Part shown: positions 44,642 through 58,000 of the stretch, piece by piece | How the letters are laid out: each line of letters begins with the position of its first letter | How positions within the stretch are numbered: position 1 is the stretch's first letter | Source of the DNA: Spongospora subterranea f. sp. subterranea | Lineage: Eukaryota; Endomyxa: Phytomyxea; Phytomyxea; Plasmodiophorida | Length of the DNA: 64,000 nucleotides | Reading direction: 5' to 3' | NCBI GenBank assembly: GCA_049724395.1 | Contig: JAUGWO010000051.1 | Location: 40,010 to 104,009, forward strand | Made by a program: the position numbers and the translations under genes | The notes under the pieces: model-generated | Seen by the model: the letters and a program-made list of their open reading frames with translations, nothing else | What the model was told of the DNA's origin: nothing | Database searches by the model: none

Positions 44642-46780
44642 ATAACAATAATACGATATTGAGTTTGAAAAGTGTCAAAACAAGTTTCGACACTGTTATT
44701 AGTAGAATGACGTCAATGTGGATGGAAAGTGTTTCATCTACATTCTAATCGGTTTATTGGACTAATCCCCAGTGTTCAAATCGGTGAGACAAACAATTTC
44801 GGGGGTTCGTCAAGTTCAAGCTGGTCCAACTGCAGTGCACAGAAATATTTCGTAAAGTCAACAATATGTGAATAATTTGCTTGTGTTGACGACAACGGTG
44901 TCGGCAAACCACGTCATCTTTTCAACAAACCAAACAGTGGCGTATCATTATGTTTTTTCTAGATGGGACGACGCTTCAAAAAGATGATTGAAATAGATAA
45001 AAATGCCCAAAGATGGTGCCTGGTTTAGGAGAACGTCGAGATGTGACGACTTTATGTATGACCCGAGATGTGTCTGCGCCATTTGCCGATAAAACCGTCA
45101 ACGTCGTGGTTGTCGGCAAACAACGCAGGTCGTCATGAGGATATCGTTAACTGTTGTAGGGCGATAGCGATGGTCAAAAGGGGTGATGAAGCTGGTGGGC
45201 ACTTGGACCACGACCTCAATCATGTGCAATACCCACTATGGACACGATGGCGCCCCCAATCTGCACTTATTGTAATGCCCCGCTATTGTCGATATTCTAT
45301 TACAACCGTTGCCATATCGGCAATATGTGTTCCACCAGTTCACGAGTATAACTTCATACGAAAATGGCACTGTTATGTGGACGAGCACGTGCACCATCAA
45401 ATGATTGTCGACATCCACCGAATAATATCAATATAATGTCCCTGTATTGACTATTAGAAGCCGGTGAAGCTCATGTCGTTTGTGAATGCCATGACGCCGT
45501 CTGGATAAACTTCCTTCGTCTGCAAAATTCCTTCTGTTAAACAAAGCACGAACCGTTCTACAACGACTATACTGAAACGCAGATTAATTTCGTGAAAATC
45601 CGGCGAAGATCCATTGATTGTGGACCGAAGGAAAAGGTCATGAACTAGATTCTGTCAATGGGAATTTAACAAAAGTAAACTACCCGCTACACCAATCGTA
45701 TCAATACAGATGAGCCCGCACATCAGCACGAGGTTTCAACCGACTGGACGACACACGACAACACAACTCAATATGTGAAGCGGTACCATTGAGAGATGTT
45801 CCAATCCGGCAATTGAAACCAATATCCGCCCCAATATCAGCGGTGGATTTGCACCTCCGTTAGCGGTAATTGTTTCGCACCTGAATTAGAATTATGTTTT
45901 CTCACTTGTCGCAATCGCTTGAATGTACTCGAACTCGTGTCCGAGCTCGCTTGTTCTCACAGTATTGATAGCGGCTCTCGAATTCCCTAGTCTTGTGCTA
46001 CATCATTACCCTTCTCAGTCCATGACACAAACTCTGTTGGGACGTTGTCGGCTTTCCACGAGCGAATTCGTATTTCAGAGTATTGAGGGTGCAGAATTGG
46101 TCCCGTCTGCAAAAGAAAGGTTTTGCTGTGGACACGCCGGTCGCTGATGGTGTGTCACAATGATGGCTCGCCATCTCATTTATGCCACGTCTTCTCCCAC
46201 TTCAACCTTCTTCAATACATCTGGGCACAGTCAAGAAACTCAGCAACAAGTCAAGGTGGGAATTTTATGTGATCGAAATCTGTAAAACCGGGTAAGTTCA
46301 CAATTTTGTTGAATTTCATGAATCCTTTGGTCAAAAAATACATATCTGGGTGAGTTGAGATATTATGTCGTTCGTCGCAACGCCAGCGCATATAAAAGTC
46401 CCTCGTAGCAATCATTAGATGGTTAATGAGTGCAATCAGCTAGTTTAGACAGGCGCTGGGTCGCAATATCGGAACCCACAATATTGGGGAAAGACCAAAC
46501 AGCGGAGGATCATTTGCCGACAGAATTGAAAGTTGCCATCTGCGATCGGGTTTGTGTGGCAGCGAAGGAACCCGACCATTGGCCCTAAAAAAGATATGGT
46601 ACTGCACACCTGGCACTAAAATGCCCAACCTGAACGCTAAAGCAAAACCTACGCGGCCGATGGGTTCAATGCGGATGCTCGTTGAGACGGTTGATGACGA
46701 CCAGCAATTGCTGGAGACAGGTGTATGGCTAAAAGCCCTTCACCGTTTTATTCATCACCAATTCATTGTATTTTTTCCCG
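44642..46780. other. No supported gene
   Basis: The longest frame is plus 45068-45436 (122 codons, rich in His and Tyr), with no recognised motif or copy. Plus 46552-46827 and the overlapping minus 46440-46628 are likewise unsupported. The distal part may include unrecognised remains of the LINE that ends near 46.8 kb. Confidence 0.4.
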
Positions 46781-46799
46781 CTCATCGTTGGATAGCTCA

Positions 46800-48890
46800 A
46801 TATCGAGTGGGTTATAAATGGCGCTGAAATTTTCGGAGATTAGATTTGCTTCTTCGACTGCATTGTTGGTACGAGTTGCGAAGGTACGATGTTGTTTGTT
46901 TACGGATCAGGTTGTTTAGCATCGTCCACGTTGCTGTCCCGAGCTCAGCGTATTGAGAAAAGGAAACGAAAATTACAGAAACTCGACACACTTCAAAAAC
47001 ATGTTTGAGAAGCTTGATTGCTGCCATTTTGTTTTGGAGCTGGTTTTTTCTCCTGTAAGACGATTTTCAGTTTATCGTTCCAGAAGGGACATGCGTTGCG
47101 ACGAATAGTTTTGTGGTGGATCGACCCTGTTATAGCATTCTGAAATTTTTTTCAAGTCATTTGATTGCGGTTCATGGTGGTGATTCGATCAATGAGCATG
47201 TTCATGGGTTTCTCATTGTTTGTGTGTTTTGCCGCCTTGTTGGGATGGTAGTGTTGATAATTGTTGGCAGATGGTCACTGCTTAAGTCATCGTGGGCTTT
47301 CCAGCTTTGGACGAAGGGGAGACGTGTTCGATTGCAAAGCGTGATGTTTAAATTGTTTGGTCCTCTGGCTGGTGTGTTGACATCATTTATCATGGAGAAA
47401 TCCATTAAAACAGAGTCAAGGTATTCGTGGTGTTCGTGATTTTTTCTAAATCGTTTATCTTTGTGTTCAGATTCCCTGTAATTATTGTTGGCATATTCTG
47501 TTCATCTGCAAATTGTTCCATTGCTTTCCAGAACATGTATCTTGCCTGATTGTTCACCTCTGGTGGTATGTTCGTATGTATCAACATTATTTCCTTATTC
47601 AATAGTAGTAGTTGCGTGTTGATTAGCGATTTTTCACATATGTTGATATAATTGTTTGGATATCTCATCCCTCTCTCCAGAATATTGCTGATTGAGTGAT
47701 TATATCGCTGCAGTGAAAGTTAGGGAATCCGACTATTCTTGTTCTGTGCCCTAGCTCGGATATGCATATAACGTCGATATTGTGTTTGTTTGTGAAGCGA
47801 GCCAGTTCATAAGACTTAATCTCTGTTCACCGGCCGACATTCCATTGTGCAATTCGATAGTCGTGATTGGCGATCTGGTTTAGGATTTTGTGTTTTTTCT
47901 GATAGAGTCTCGTATTTTGTTCTGTGTCGAAGTAGTTGATTTTGGTAATACGGTTTGCATTTTTCATGGTCTGACGTCGTAACAATATGGGTTTTGTTGG
48001 TTGTTCTGTTACCAGTTGGCGTTTGGTAATTGTGTTACCTAGAGGTATTTTGTGGAGTATTTTATGAGGTTTGAAAAAATGGGTAATTGTGGATTTGGAT
48101 GGTGTAGCAAGGTTTCTTGGGTCCTGGATATGGTTGGACCATTGATGGGATATATGTAATTTGGCTGCAATCGGGATCATTTTCATCGAGGTGTCTTTCT
48201 TGGATTTATGGCCTTGAACTTCAGCCTCAGTTTTCAAGAACCGTTTGATTGTTGGTATTGATTTCAACCTTTTCGGTTTGAATTCGTGAGTCCTAGCAGA
48301 TTTGTCATCCTCAGTGCAATATGGAATGAGTCGTTTTTTGCTTCTATTGGATGTGCTCTAATTTTGTTTGTATTTGTGATGCTGTTATCAGTTTCTGTTG
48401 GTTGAAGACCCTGTTTTGTCCTGCTGCCACAGGAGAGTTCTTTACAGTCACTATTTAGTGATCCATCGTTTTTGTCAGTAAAATTGGAGTTTTGTGTGCT
48501 GTGTTCTTCGGTGGTTGCGTCTGGTGTTTGAGTGTCGTTATGAGTATTAGCATTTTCTTTGTAGTGAGAGATGTACTGCTCCTCACATTGTTCCTCTATC
48601 ATCACGTCATTCAAGCTTGAGTTTCGGACGTCCATATTTATTGGAAACAAAGTTGCATAGTGGTTGAACCTGCTGTTTTTCATTCGGTTCAATGGGTGTC
48701 CCTGTTTATGATGCAGTAGGTGTATTGTCGTATTCCATTCCGTGCTATTTCGAAGTTTTGGAAAGGAATTGTCAATCATTTTCGGATATTTGTGCGAAAT
48801 GGCTTCGCTGAATTGCTTATTAAAATGATGTTGATTTTGAAAATAAATGACGCCATCGTGAGCTCGAAAATTCCAGTCCATTGACAATCT
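46800..48890 (-). mobile_element. LINE fragment with APE-type endonuclease
   Basis: Reading the minus strand downward: an Asn/Thr-rich, largely disordered segment (48264-48887), a basic segment (47827-48267) ending RIAQWNVGR (the start motif of LINE apurinic-endonuclease domains), then IPPEVNNQARYMFWKAMEQF and PTIITGNLNTKIN (the G-D/N-x-N-T motif, about 47470-47510), and SSDHLPTIINT (the C-terminal S-D-H motif, about 47240-47265). After that come the pre-polymerase features FWNDKLKIVLQEK near 47060. Several frameshifts and stops interrupt it between 47.4 and 47.83 kb. No reverse transcriptase is recognisable beyond about 46.8 kb, so the 3' half is missing, which is unusual because LINEs normally lose their 5' end. 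Clade not determined. Confidence 0.65.
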
Positions 48891-51091
48891 TTTTGCAATA
48901 TGTCTAGGTATTCATTGTGCCGGTTTCGCAGCCTAAACTGTGTTGGCGTCTCAGGAATTACGAGCCTGGACTCGGGTTGCCAACACACACACACACGATT
49001 AGATCGGTGGATAACAAGATCTGTATTAGAACTGAAAACTCCTGACAACAGACGGGTCTGATCCGTCTCATTCCCTCCTTTCATCTGGAGAACCTCCAAA
49101 ATGTCGTGAAATTTTCTGTCGTCTTTCTGGAGAAGAGTCTTAACATGAGTCGGACATTCAACCAACAAATGATCGAGTGGTTCCCAGGTATCAAATTCCT
49201 GGGTCAAACCAAACCACCTAATCAATAAAACCGATAATCCGTCTTTCTCCTTACGAACATCCATGATTTCTTGAACTTCGAAGCCTGTGTTATCATGCGC
49301 TATTTGAGCTAATAGGTCGGTAGTTACGTTCAAAGACGAATCTGCATAAAACTTGAGGCGTTGCCAATGCACATCAGAGACTTGTCTGATAACTAGATCT
49401 TCCACTTGAAAAACAAAGTCGGACACTGCTCCTTTGATACGTGCAGGTCCATGCCATTTGAAGTTTATCTTGCCACCCACCTGACGTTGTGGCATAGCGG
49501 AAAGCACGAAATCGCCTACAGCAAAATTGGCCTTTGGGCACGTTGATGTCGTTTAGGTCGCCGTCGTGTTTCTTCTCGAACACGGGAGACTTCACGATGA
49601 ATATCGGCAAAACTGTTTCTTAGCTGAACAACATGAGCATTTAAAACAGAACAGCAGAAACGCCGTCCCTTGCATCATCGCATATCTTTTTCAACACAGA
49701 AGAGATATCCTTCGACGCCAGAGTTCGCACCATAGGAAAAGTATCTTCATCGACAATTAGCTTCTTTTCGAGTTGATGTTCTAGATCTGACGGTTGGTCG
49801 ATGGTTTCAAAAAAACGTTGGCCTAAATCACACAACTGTTTTTCCACACCTTTGCCAAGGCATAATAGCAGCGGTCGGCCTAATAGCACATCGGGAATAT
49901 CATCGTCGAGCACGTGCACCCAATGTCGTCTGACGGTGACGCTTCCAGTAACTGGTAACAATTGTTATGTCCACCAATACAAAAAATGCGAATCAATTGG
50001 GAAACCGTCGCAAAATGAAAATCTTCGAGAGCCTGATCGAATTTCTGGATCTGCAGTTTGTAGAACCTGCCACGTGTTGTTCCCTTTGACAGTAAAATCA
50101 TCACCGTCATCGATTGCGGTTGGAAACGTGAACTTGGTATCTCTGACAGATAATTCAACTAATCTATTAGCTTTGACACTGGAGTGGAATGCAAAACAAT
50201 CGGAGTTTCCTGTGGGGATTCGGGAACGCAATGAACCTTTGAAGGTCGCCATTCAGTGGGAATTTCAAGGTTAGTCAGGTGGGCAGCATTAATCCTATTG
50301 ATACGACCTGAATTTATCATCGATTGCATCAACATGCTCATAAAGGTAATCCTCCTCATTGTCGAACCTGACTTGAGGGACGGGGCCGATATGATGTTGA
50401 ACTCGACTGGATTCATGGCTCCGTCGGCTGGCTAATATTTTTTTAACAGAATACCACGAAAGGTTGGTAATAGCGCTATGTGCCGGTTCACTTCCGCAGC
50501 CTGAACAGTGTTGGCGTTGCTGTGGATTCCATGCGTGTTGACAAATATCATTTCTCAGCTGCTGGACAGACGTGTTCGGAATGGCCCCTGATGTTCGGAT
50601 CTCTTCCAGAGCACAGTTTCCTATTCCAAGCAAGTCTTTGAATATGTAATTCTGATGACAGATTTGAATTAAACAGGTTGGGTAACTGCTCTGTTGGTTT
50701 GCTTTTGCGTGTTGTAAATATTGAGTCTGTGTTTGTAAGTGCATGACGCGAGTTCCGGACGTAGTGGGATCGTAATTGCACCGTCAGAGGGTCGGCACGT
50801 TTATCATCTTCCTGGTGATGTTTAGTGATGTTGATTGAGATTGTTTAATTACGTTTTGTTTTGCCGCAGTTGGTGTGCCAACAGAGAGCTTGCAATAGTA
50901 TTTTGTGTACATGTGATTGGATTGTGTATGTTATTTTTTATTTGTGTTTGTTTGAGTGGGCATAATTGGGCCAGATGGCCTTGGGCGTCGCAAGTTGCAC
51001 ACGTGTGCTGTTGGGTTGCATCTGCAGTGCACAACTGGCTTCTGTGCGTTCCACAACAGGCACCACTTGATATCGTGATCGAAAAACTCAT
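48890..51091 (-). mobile_element. Chromodomain-bearing gypsy fossil
   Basis: Minus-strand parts in order: a zinc knuckle CATCDAQGHLAQLC (C-x2-C-x4-H-x4-C, about 50960-51005); a gag-like Gln/Asn-rich stretch; a retropepsin-like region containing DIPDVLLGRPLLLCLG near 49870-49900; and an integrase C-terminal part with KWHGPARIKG and a chromodomain-like ending (IRWFGLTQEFDTWEPLDHLL, about 49170-49230). Recognisable reverse transcriptase is absent between these parts, so a large part of the element is gone. The element is broken, with several breaks, and probably old. A LINE fragment abuts its downstream end. Confidence 0.6.
48985..48998 (+). repeat. (AC)n microsatellite
   Basis: A run of seven AC dinucleotides at the downstream edge of the gypsy fossil. 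A similar longer CA run lies at 32795-32813 in an LRR-gene intron. Confidence 0.8.
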
Positions 51092-51404
51092 ATGAAAACT
51101 CTACCTAGGCACCGTCCCGGTTGCATCTTTTTCGATAGTTAACGTAAGTTTGTACGTGGATTTGCTGTTGCATTGGATAAAGTGAGTGGGCGTTGGGCTC
51201 ATTACAATACGTGTCATCGCCATGGGAAAGGGCTTCTTCACCGCGCGCTGGGCAAGGTATTGTTCAACCTATACAACAATCGTTTCTTCCAATTTCGCAG
51301 CCCACAGCAATGGCCTGGTCCGTGGCAAGTGGCGCAGCCTGGGCTATCCGTTGCTCGCACAGTGCACAATACTGGAGAAAAAGGTCCGCACCACACCAAA
51401 TTTT

Positions 51405-53905
51405 GACTTAAACACACTAGAAATGGGGCTCCAACACCCACCATTTGGGATTCCAACACACCAAAATAGACTGCGTAAGAAGGTACACCGACACACTAGA
51501 AATGGGACTTGAACACACTAGGAAACACCCACCATTTGGGATTCCAACACACCAAATAAACTGCGTGAGAAGGTACATCAACACACTAGGTAGGAATGGG
51601 ACTTGAACACACTAGGAAAGGGTCTCCAACACACTTGGATGTGGGCGACAACACCCACCATTTGGGATTCCAACACACCAAAATAAACTGCGTGAGAAGG
51701 TACACCGACACACTAGAAATGGGACTTGAACACACTAGGAAAGGGTCTTCAACACACTAGGATGTGGACGACAACACTCACCATTTGGGATTCCAACACA
51801 CCAAAATAGACTACGTGAGAAGGTACACCGATACACTAGAAATGGGACTTGAACACACTAGGAAAGGGTCTTCAACACACTAGGATGTGGGCGACAACAC
51901 TCACCATTTGGGATTCCAACACACCAAAATAGACTACGTGAGAAGGTACACCGATACACTAGAAATGGGACTTGAACACACAAGGAAAGGGTCTTCAACA
52001 CACTAGGATGTGGGCGACAACACCCACCATTTGGGATTCCAACCCACCAAAATATACTGCGTGAGTATATCAACACACTAGGTAGGAATGGGACTTGAAC
52101 ACACTAGGAAAGGGTCTCCAACACACTTGGATGTGGACGACAGCACCCACCATTTGGGATTCCAACACACCAAAATAGACTGCGTGAGAAGGTACACCGA
52201 CACACTAGAAATGGGACTTGAACACACTAGGAAAGCGTCTTCAACACACTAGGATGTGGGAGACAACACCCACCATTTGGGATTCCAACACACCAAAATA
52301 AACTGCGTGAGAAGGTACATCAACACACACTAGGTAGGAATGGGACTTGAACACACTAGGAAAGGGTCTCCAACACACTTGGATGTGGACGACAACACCC
52401 ACCATTTGGGATTCCAACACACCAAAATAGACTGCGTAAGAAGGTACACCGACACACTAGAAATGGGACTTGAACACACTAGGAAAGCCCCACCATTTGG
52501 GATTCCAACACACCAAATAAACTGCGTGAGAAGGTACATCAACACACTAGGTAGGAATGGGACTTGAACACACTAGGAAAGGGTCTCCAACACACTTGGA
52601 TGTGGACGACAGCACCCAAAATTTGGGATTCCAACACAATGGGACTTGAACACACTAGGAAAGGGTCTCCAACACACTTGGATGTGGACGACAACACCCA
52701 CCATTTGGGATTCCAACACACCAAAATAGACTGCGTGAGAAGGTACACCGACACACTAGAAATGGGACTTGAACACACTAGGAAAGGGTCTCCAACACAC
52801 TTGGATGTGGGCGACAACACCCACCATTTGGGATTCCAACACACCAAAATAAACTGCGTGAGAAGGTACACCGACACACTAGAAATGGGACTTGAACACA
52901 CTAGGAAAGGGTCTTCCACACACTAGGATGTGGACGACAACACTCACCATTTGGGATTCCAACACACCAAAATAGACTACGTGAGAAGACGACAACACCC
53001 AAAATTTGGGATTCCAACACAATGGGACTTGAACACACTAGGAAAGGGTCTCCAACACACTTGGATGTGGACGACAACACCCACCATTTGGGATTCCAAC
53101 ACAATGGGACTTGAACACACTAGGAAAGGGTCTCCAACACACTTGGATGTGGACGACAACACCCACCATTTGGGATTCCAACACAATGGGACTTGAACAC
53201 ACTAGGAAAGGGTCTCCAACACACTTGGATGTGGACGACAACACCCACCATTTGGGATTCCAACACACCAAAATAGACTGCGTGAGAAGGTACACCGACA
53301 CACTAGAAATGGGACTTGAACACACTAGGAAAGGGTCTTCAACACACTAGGATGTGGGCGACAACACCCACCATTTGGGATTCCAACCCACCAAAATATA
53401 CTGCGTGAGTATATCAACACACTAGGTAGGAATGGGACTTGAACACACTAGGAAAGGGTCTCCAACACACTTGGATGTGGACGACAACACCCACCATTTG
53501 GGATTCCAACACACCAAAATAGACTGCGTGAGAAGGTACACCGACACACTAGAAATGGGACTTGAACACACTAGGAAAGCGTCTTCAACACACTAGGATG
53601 TGGGAGACAACACCCACCATTTGGGATTCCAACACACCAAAATAAACTGCGTGAGAAGGTACATCAACACACACTAGGTAGGAATGGGACTTGAACACAC
53701 TAGGAAAGGGTCTCCAACACACTTGGATGTGGACGACAACACCCACCATTTGGGATTCCAACACACCAAAATAGACTGCGTGAGAAGGTACACCGACACA
53801 CTAGAAATGGGGACTTGAACACACTAGGAATGGGTCTCCAACACACTAGAAATCGGACTTGAACACATTAGGAATGGGTCTTCAACACACTGAGACCTGG
53901 GTCTT
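51405..53905. repeat. 123-bp satellite array, about 20 units
   Basis: The period is 123 bp (for example GGGACTTGAACAC at 51721, 51844 and 51967), with some units shortened to about 70-75 bp. Each unit contains three or four spaced variants of AACACACTAG, suggesting growth from a shorter ancestral repeat of roughly 30-40 bp. Because 123 is divisible by 3, frames stay open on both strands for 60-126 codons. These are consequences of the periodicity, not genes. Unit order includes higher-order repetition: the block at about 52080-52470 recurs almost unchanged at 53420-53810, including a unique extra 'AC' and a GGGAGACAAC variant. Confidence 0.92.
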
Positions 53906-53966
53906 GAACACACAGATTTTCGCGTTGCTTGAAGGTCACCCCGACATTTCTATTTTACGATTAATC

Positions 53967-54724
53967 ATGGATACCGATTCCGATCATGATGTCGCAGATC
54001 ATGATTGGCTCGCAATCGCAATTGACATCAACGAGGCAGTCACGTTGAAAAAAATACGAGCGGCGTTACCGTCGCACCCAGTGTTTAAATCTCAGATGGC
54101 GTCGTGTAATTTCTTGCATGAAGACAACAATGATGCAGCAACGGTCGATCCCCATCAAATGCGGCGACGTTACGCCAAATGTACATCTGTGCGATGCTTT
54201 GCTGAGATTGAAGTAGAACAAACCTTTTTTTGTGGTGCTGTTTACGCCATCAATACTTGCACAGTTGATGGATCTTCAGAGGTTTTGATTCGAGGAAAAC
54301 ACCTTGCCTTTTTTGAGACTGATGCCCTGTCCTCGCCAGCAAAACAAACTGTAATTCTCTATATTGTTCGGATTTTAGTTACTGTAAATGCTGAATGATG
54401 GATGAATCTCAGGTCAATAGTCCTATGAATCGCAAGATCCAAGAATCAATGGATCGACCCCCATCGAACTCCCAAAGTACTCAAAAACATATTTCCCGGT
54501 GTCGCAGTCCACAAGAATTTGGAGAACTAGAGATTACTCCAATGCCTACGCTGCAGCTGATTCAAAGCGTTGTCAAGCGATTTAGGCACGACAACGGGCA
54601 AATCAACACGGTTGAAGGTATGGGAAGAACAGGACCCTCATGCTGCTTCTATTTTCGGCGTTGACGACCGTGACGGTGCCGTCGCGGTTGGAGTCGGTTC
54701 CGACGAACGTCCCTTCCGCATCAG
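53967..54724 (+). CDS. Unknown protein gene, at least two coding blocks
   Basis: Block 1 starts at an ATG at 53967 (MDTDSDHDVADHDWLAIAID) and runs to about 54348, with a GTAATTCTC donor after SSPAKQT. It has an acidic start, then mixed globular sequence with several cysteines (KCTSVRCFAEIEV, FFCGAVYAINTC). Downstream open sequence includes a polar Ser/Gln-rich stretch (54395-54590) and a block with good coding character near 54590-54720 (KVWEEQDPHAASIFGVDD, VGSDERPFRIS) in a different frame, so at least one more intron is likely. I could not place all junctions. The open frame extends upstream into the satellite (53859), which I regard as chance. No family is recognised. The 3' end abuts the LTR of the gypsy element. 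Confidence 0.45.
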
Positions 54725-54878
54725 TTAAGTTTCATCTTCATCGAACTTGATTCACTACTGACTCTGCATTTCCAGGTTTGACTTGTAAGGGCCTTCTGAC
54801 CAAGTTTATTGGAATAGTCAGAGCAAACCCTGACGTTCATGTTTTGTGCAACATGGACACAGCGTTCAAGACAAACAG

Positions 54879-55041
54879 TGTTAGGAGGAACCAGATCCGT
54901 TGAAATAAACCGAAGTGTATTAATACAGACTATGCAAGGAGTTGACAAAAGTGACCAGGCAGAGGTCATTCTTGTCGGAAAACTGCGCCGGAACTGCGGC
55001 GAAGCCGCGAATGTTAGGAATATATGGGAGTGTTCCTAACA
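54879..55041. repeat. LTR-like segment at the lower end of the gypsy element
   Basis: 163 bp bounded by TGTTAGGAGGAACC and GTTCCTAACA, closely matching 61184-61344 and, over its last 100 bp, 59630-59736. The ends contain the inverted TGTTAGGAA / TTCCTAACA typical of LTR termini. Confidence 0.7.
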
Positions 55042-58000
55042 TCACCCCCTCCTTAAGCCAGGGCCCGGCTTGGACGGGTAATCCACATGAAACCGACGAA
55101 TCGTTTCCTTTAAGGCCGGTGTTGAACCAAGGTTACGTGCGGGCTCCAACGATCGCTCTGACGGCGGATACCCTTCCCAATCGAGGAGATACTGCAATTG
55201 ATTTCTAAACCAACGAGAGTCCAGTACCTCATTGACAATATATATTGGGTCCGTGTGGTCAGAGTCAAGGATAAGAGGCGGAGGTGGAGATTGAACGCGC
55301 TCTGGGATCTCGCTCTCCTTGTGTGGGGACAGTAGTGCAACATGGAATGCGTTGTGGGCCGACTGTCATGTGATAGAGATAAACGGTAGGTCACTGGATT
55401 GATCATCTCTGTAATGGAGTACGGCCCTAATCTTCGACTACTCAGCTTTGAACTAGGACGGCCAGATGAAATACCCTCCGATTTCAACCAAACCTTATCG
55501 CCAACCTTGTAGTTCGGGTGAGGTAGTCGTTTCTTATCAGCGAAATGTTTCATATCTCGAACCGCGCGTTGTAGTTCTGCCTTGAGGAACATCCGAACTT
55601 CATTGATGTGGTTTACTCGTTCATCAGCCGATGGAAGAGTCGCAACTGAACACGATGTGGCGTCGTCGAAACGGGGGTGAGAACCATAGACGGCGAAAAA
55701 TGGCGTCATCTTTGTCGCCGAATGTTCTGCGTTATTGTAAGCGAATTCAGCAACTGGTAACGAATCCACCCAGTTGTTTTGTTGGAAATTAATGCAACAG
55801 CGCAAGTACTGTTCCAACACTTGATTTAGTCTTTCTGTCTGCCCATCCGTCTGGGGGTGTCGCGATCAGGACAGTTTGCGATCAATCTTGAAGCGAGCCA
55901 ACAGGTGTTTCCAGAATTCGAGACGAACTGGGGTCCGCGATCGGAAATGATCTCGTCGGGCAACCCATGTAATTTGAAAACATTCGTCATGAGTAAATCG
56001 GCGAGACCTGCCCCATTTATCGATTCGATGCAAGGAATAAAATGGCTCATTTTGGAGAAACGATCTACCACCACCAGGATAGAATCGTGCCCCCGAGACT
56101 TCGGCAATTTAACAATGAAGTCCATGGTAATCGAGCGCCAAATGTCCTCTGCGATCGGTAAAGGGCAGAGTAGACCGTGCGGTTGATGGCGACTGGACTT
56201 TGCTCTAGCACATGTGTCACAGGAGATAACATACCTTTTAATATACCTGGACATTCCAGGCCACCAGTAGGTACGTCGTACTGAGTTAAGTGTCTTAGAA
56301 ATACCGAAATGACCACTCGCTGGGGCATCGTGACCGTGCCTTCAATATGTCCAGTTTGCAATCTTCTCCCACCACTACCAGCGATTTCTCTTTGTAGAGG
56401 ATGCCGTTGTCGAGTCGAAAACTTGTCACAGGAAGCCTTGAAATGATATCCCGGACGAAGGTGTCCGACTGCTGGTTAAGTTTGATACGCTCCTCGATCG
56501 ATTGAGAAGGGTTAATCATCGTGGCACATAATGTAGCTGCAGGAGTAGGTAAGAGCTGATCCGGTTGAAGTATAGATCTTCGCTGCACCTTCCAGATAGG
56601 GTCGGTTGGTTGAATTTCGTATTCGGGACGCCGCGACAACGCATCTGGTTTTCCTGATTGACTACCAGGTCGGTGCACGATGACGAACGGATATTCAGCG
56701 AGCATTAATGACCAACGAGCTTGTCGGCGACTGAGAGTCTTGGACGAGGTAAAATAAATCAAATTCTTGTGGTCGCTGTACACGATGATTTTGTGCTGTG
56801 CTCCTTCTAAAAAATGTCTCCACACTTGAAACGCTACCACGATCGCGAGTAGTTCTTTGTCATGGACATCGTAGTTCAATTCCGAAACTGTTAATTTTCT
56901 CGAATAGAACGCAATAGGATGTAATTTACCGTCCATTTGCGGTTGCGAAATCACGGCGCCGAGGGCGAAGTCTGACGCATCGGTCTCAATAATGATAGGT
57001 AAGATAGGGTCAAAATGTTTCATAACAGGCGCTGTGGTGAACGCTCGTTTCAGGGTCCCGAACGCGGACTCGGCCGCGGCCGACCAATCAAATGGTTGAT
57101 CTTTTTTCGTCAGAGACGTCAAAGGTGAAGATATTTTGGCGAAATCTACGATGAACTCCCTGTAGAAATTAGCAAAGCCTAGGAAACTTTGGACGTCCTT
57201 GACTGTTGAAGGTGTCGCCCAATCGAGAATAGTCTCCACCTTACTTGGGTCATCTTGATGCTGCTGTCGGTGACCAGATAACCGAGGAATTCGACTTCCT
57301 GAGCGTCGAACACGCATTTTTCCAGTTTTGCAAATAAACCAGCTGAACGCAACTTGGAAAGTACTAATCGAACATTAACGTCGTGCTGCGGCGCGCTCTC
57401 CGAGTAGATCAAAATGTCGTCGAGGTAAACAACCACAAATTTGTCGAGGTATTCACGGAGGACGTCGTTCATCAACCTCTGAAAATAACCGGGAGCGTTC
57501 ATTAGCCCAAACGGCATTACCGTATACTCGAAATTTCCATATTTGCAACACCATGCAGTCTTCCACTCGTCGCCGTCCTTGATTCGGAGTAGGTTGTAAG
57601 CGCCTCGTAGATCGATCTTCGTGAATATTTTGGCAGAAGACAGTTGGGCTAAAATATTTTGGATAGCAGGAATTGGATAAGGCTCCTTCTTGGTTATATT
57701 GTTGACATCGCGGTAGTCGACGCACAGTCGGAGGCTGTTGTCCTTCTTCTTTACAAAGAGTATTGGTGATCCTAACGGTGATTTGGAGTGGCGAATGAAT
57801 CCTTTCTTGAGGTTGTCTTCGATGTACTGGCGCAAAACTTTTTGTTCGGTCTGGCCGAGTTTGTAGACCTTCCTGTATGGCAGCGGGCCAGTCTCCTCTT
57901 TAAAGTTGATGGCGCAATCATATGTGCGATGTGGGGGCAGTTGGTCAGCGTTTTTCTTCTCGAACACGTCCTGGAATTCGCCATACTTGTGGGGGAGTAA

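Noticed and set aside
52330-53350. Open frames of 70-126 codons on both strands in the satellite
   Set aside because: The 123-bp period keeps frames open automatically; no start context, no composition typical of protein genes.
51405-53905. CRISPR-like array
   Set aside because: The repeats are contiguous with no unique spacers of constant length, and the genome is eukaryotic.
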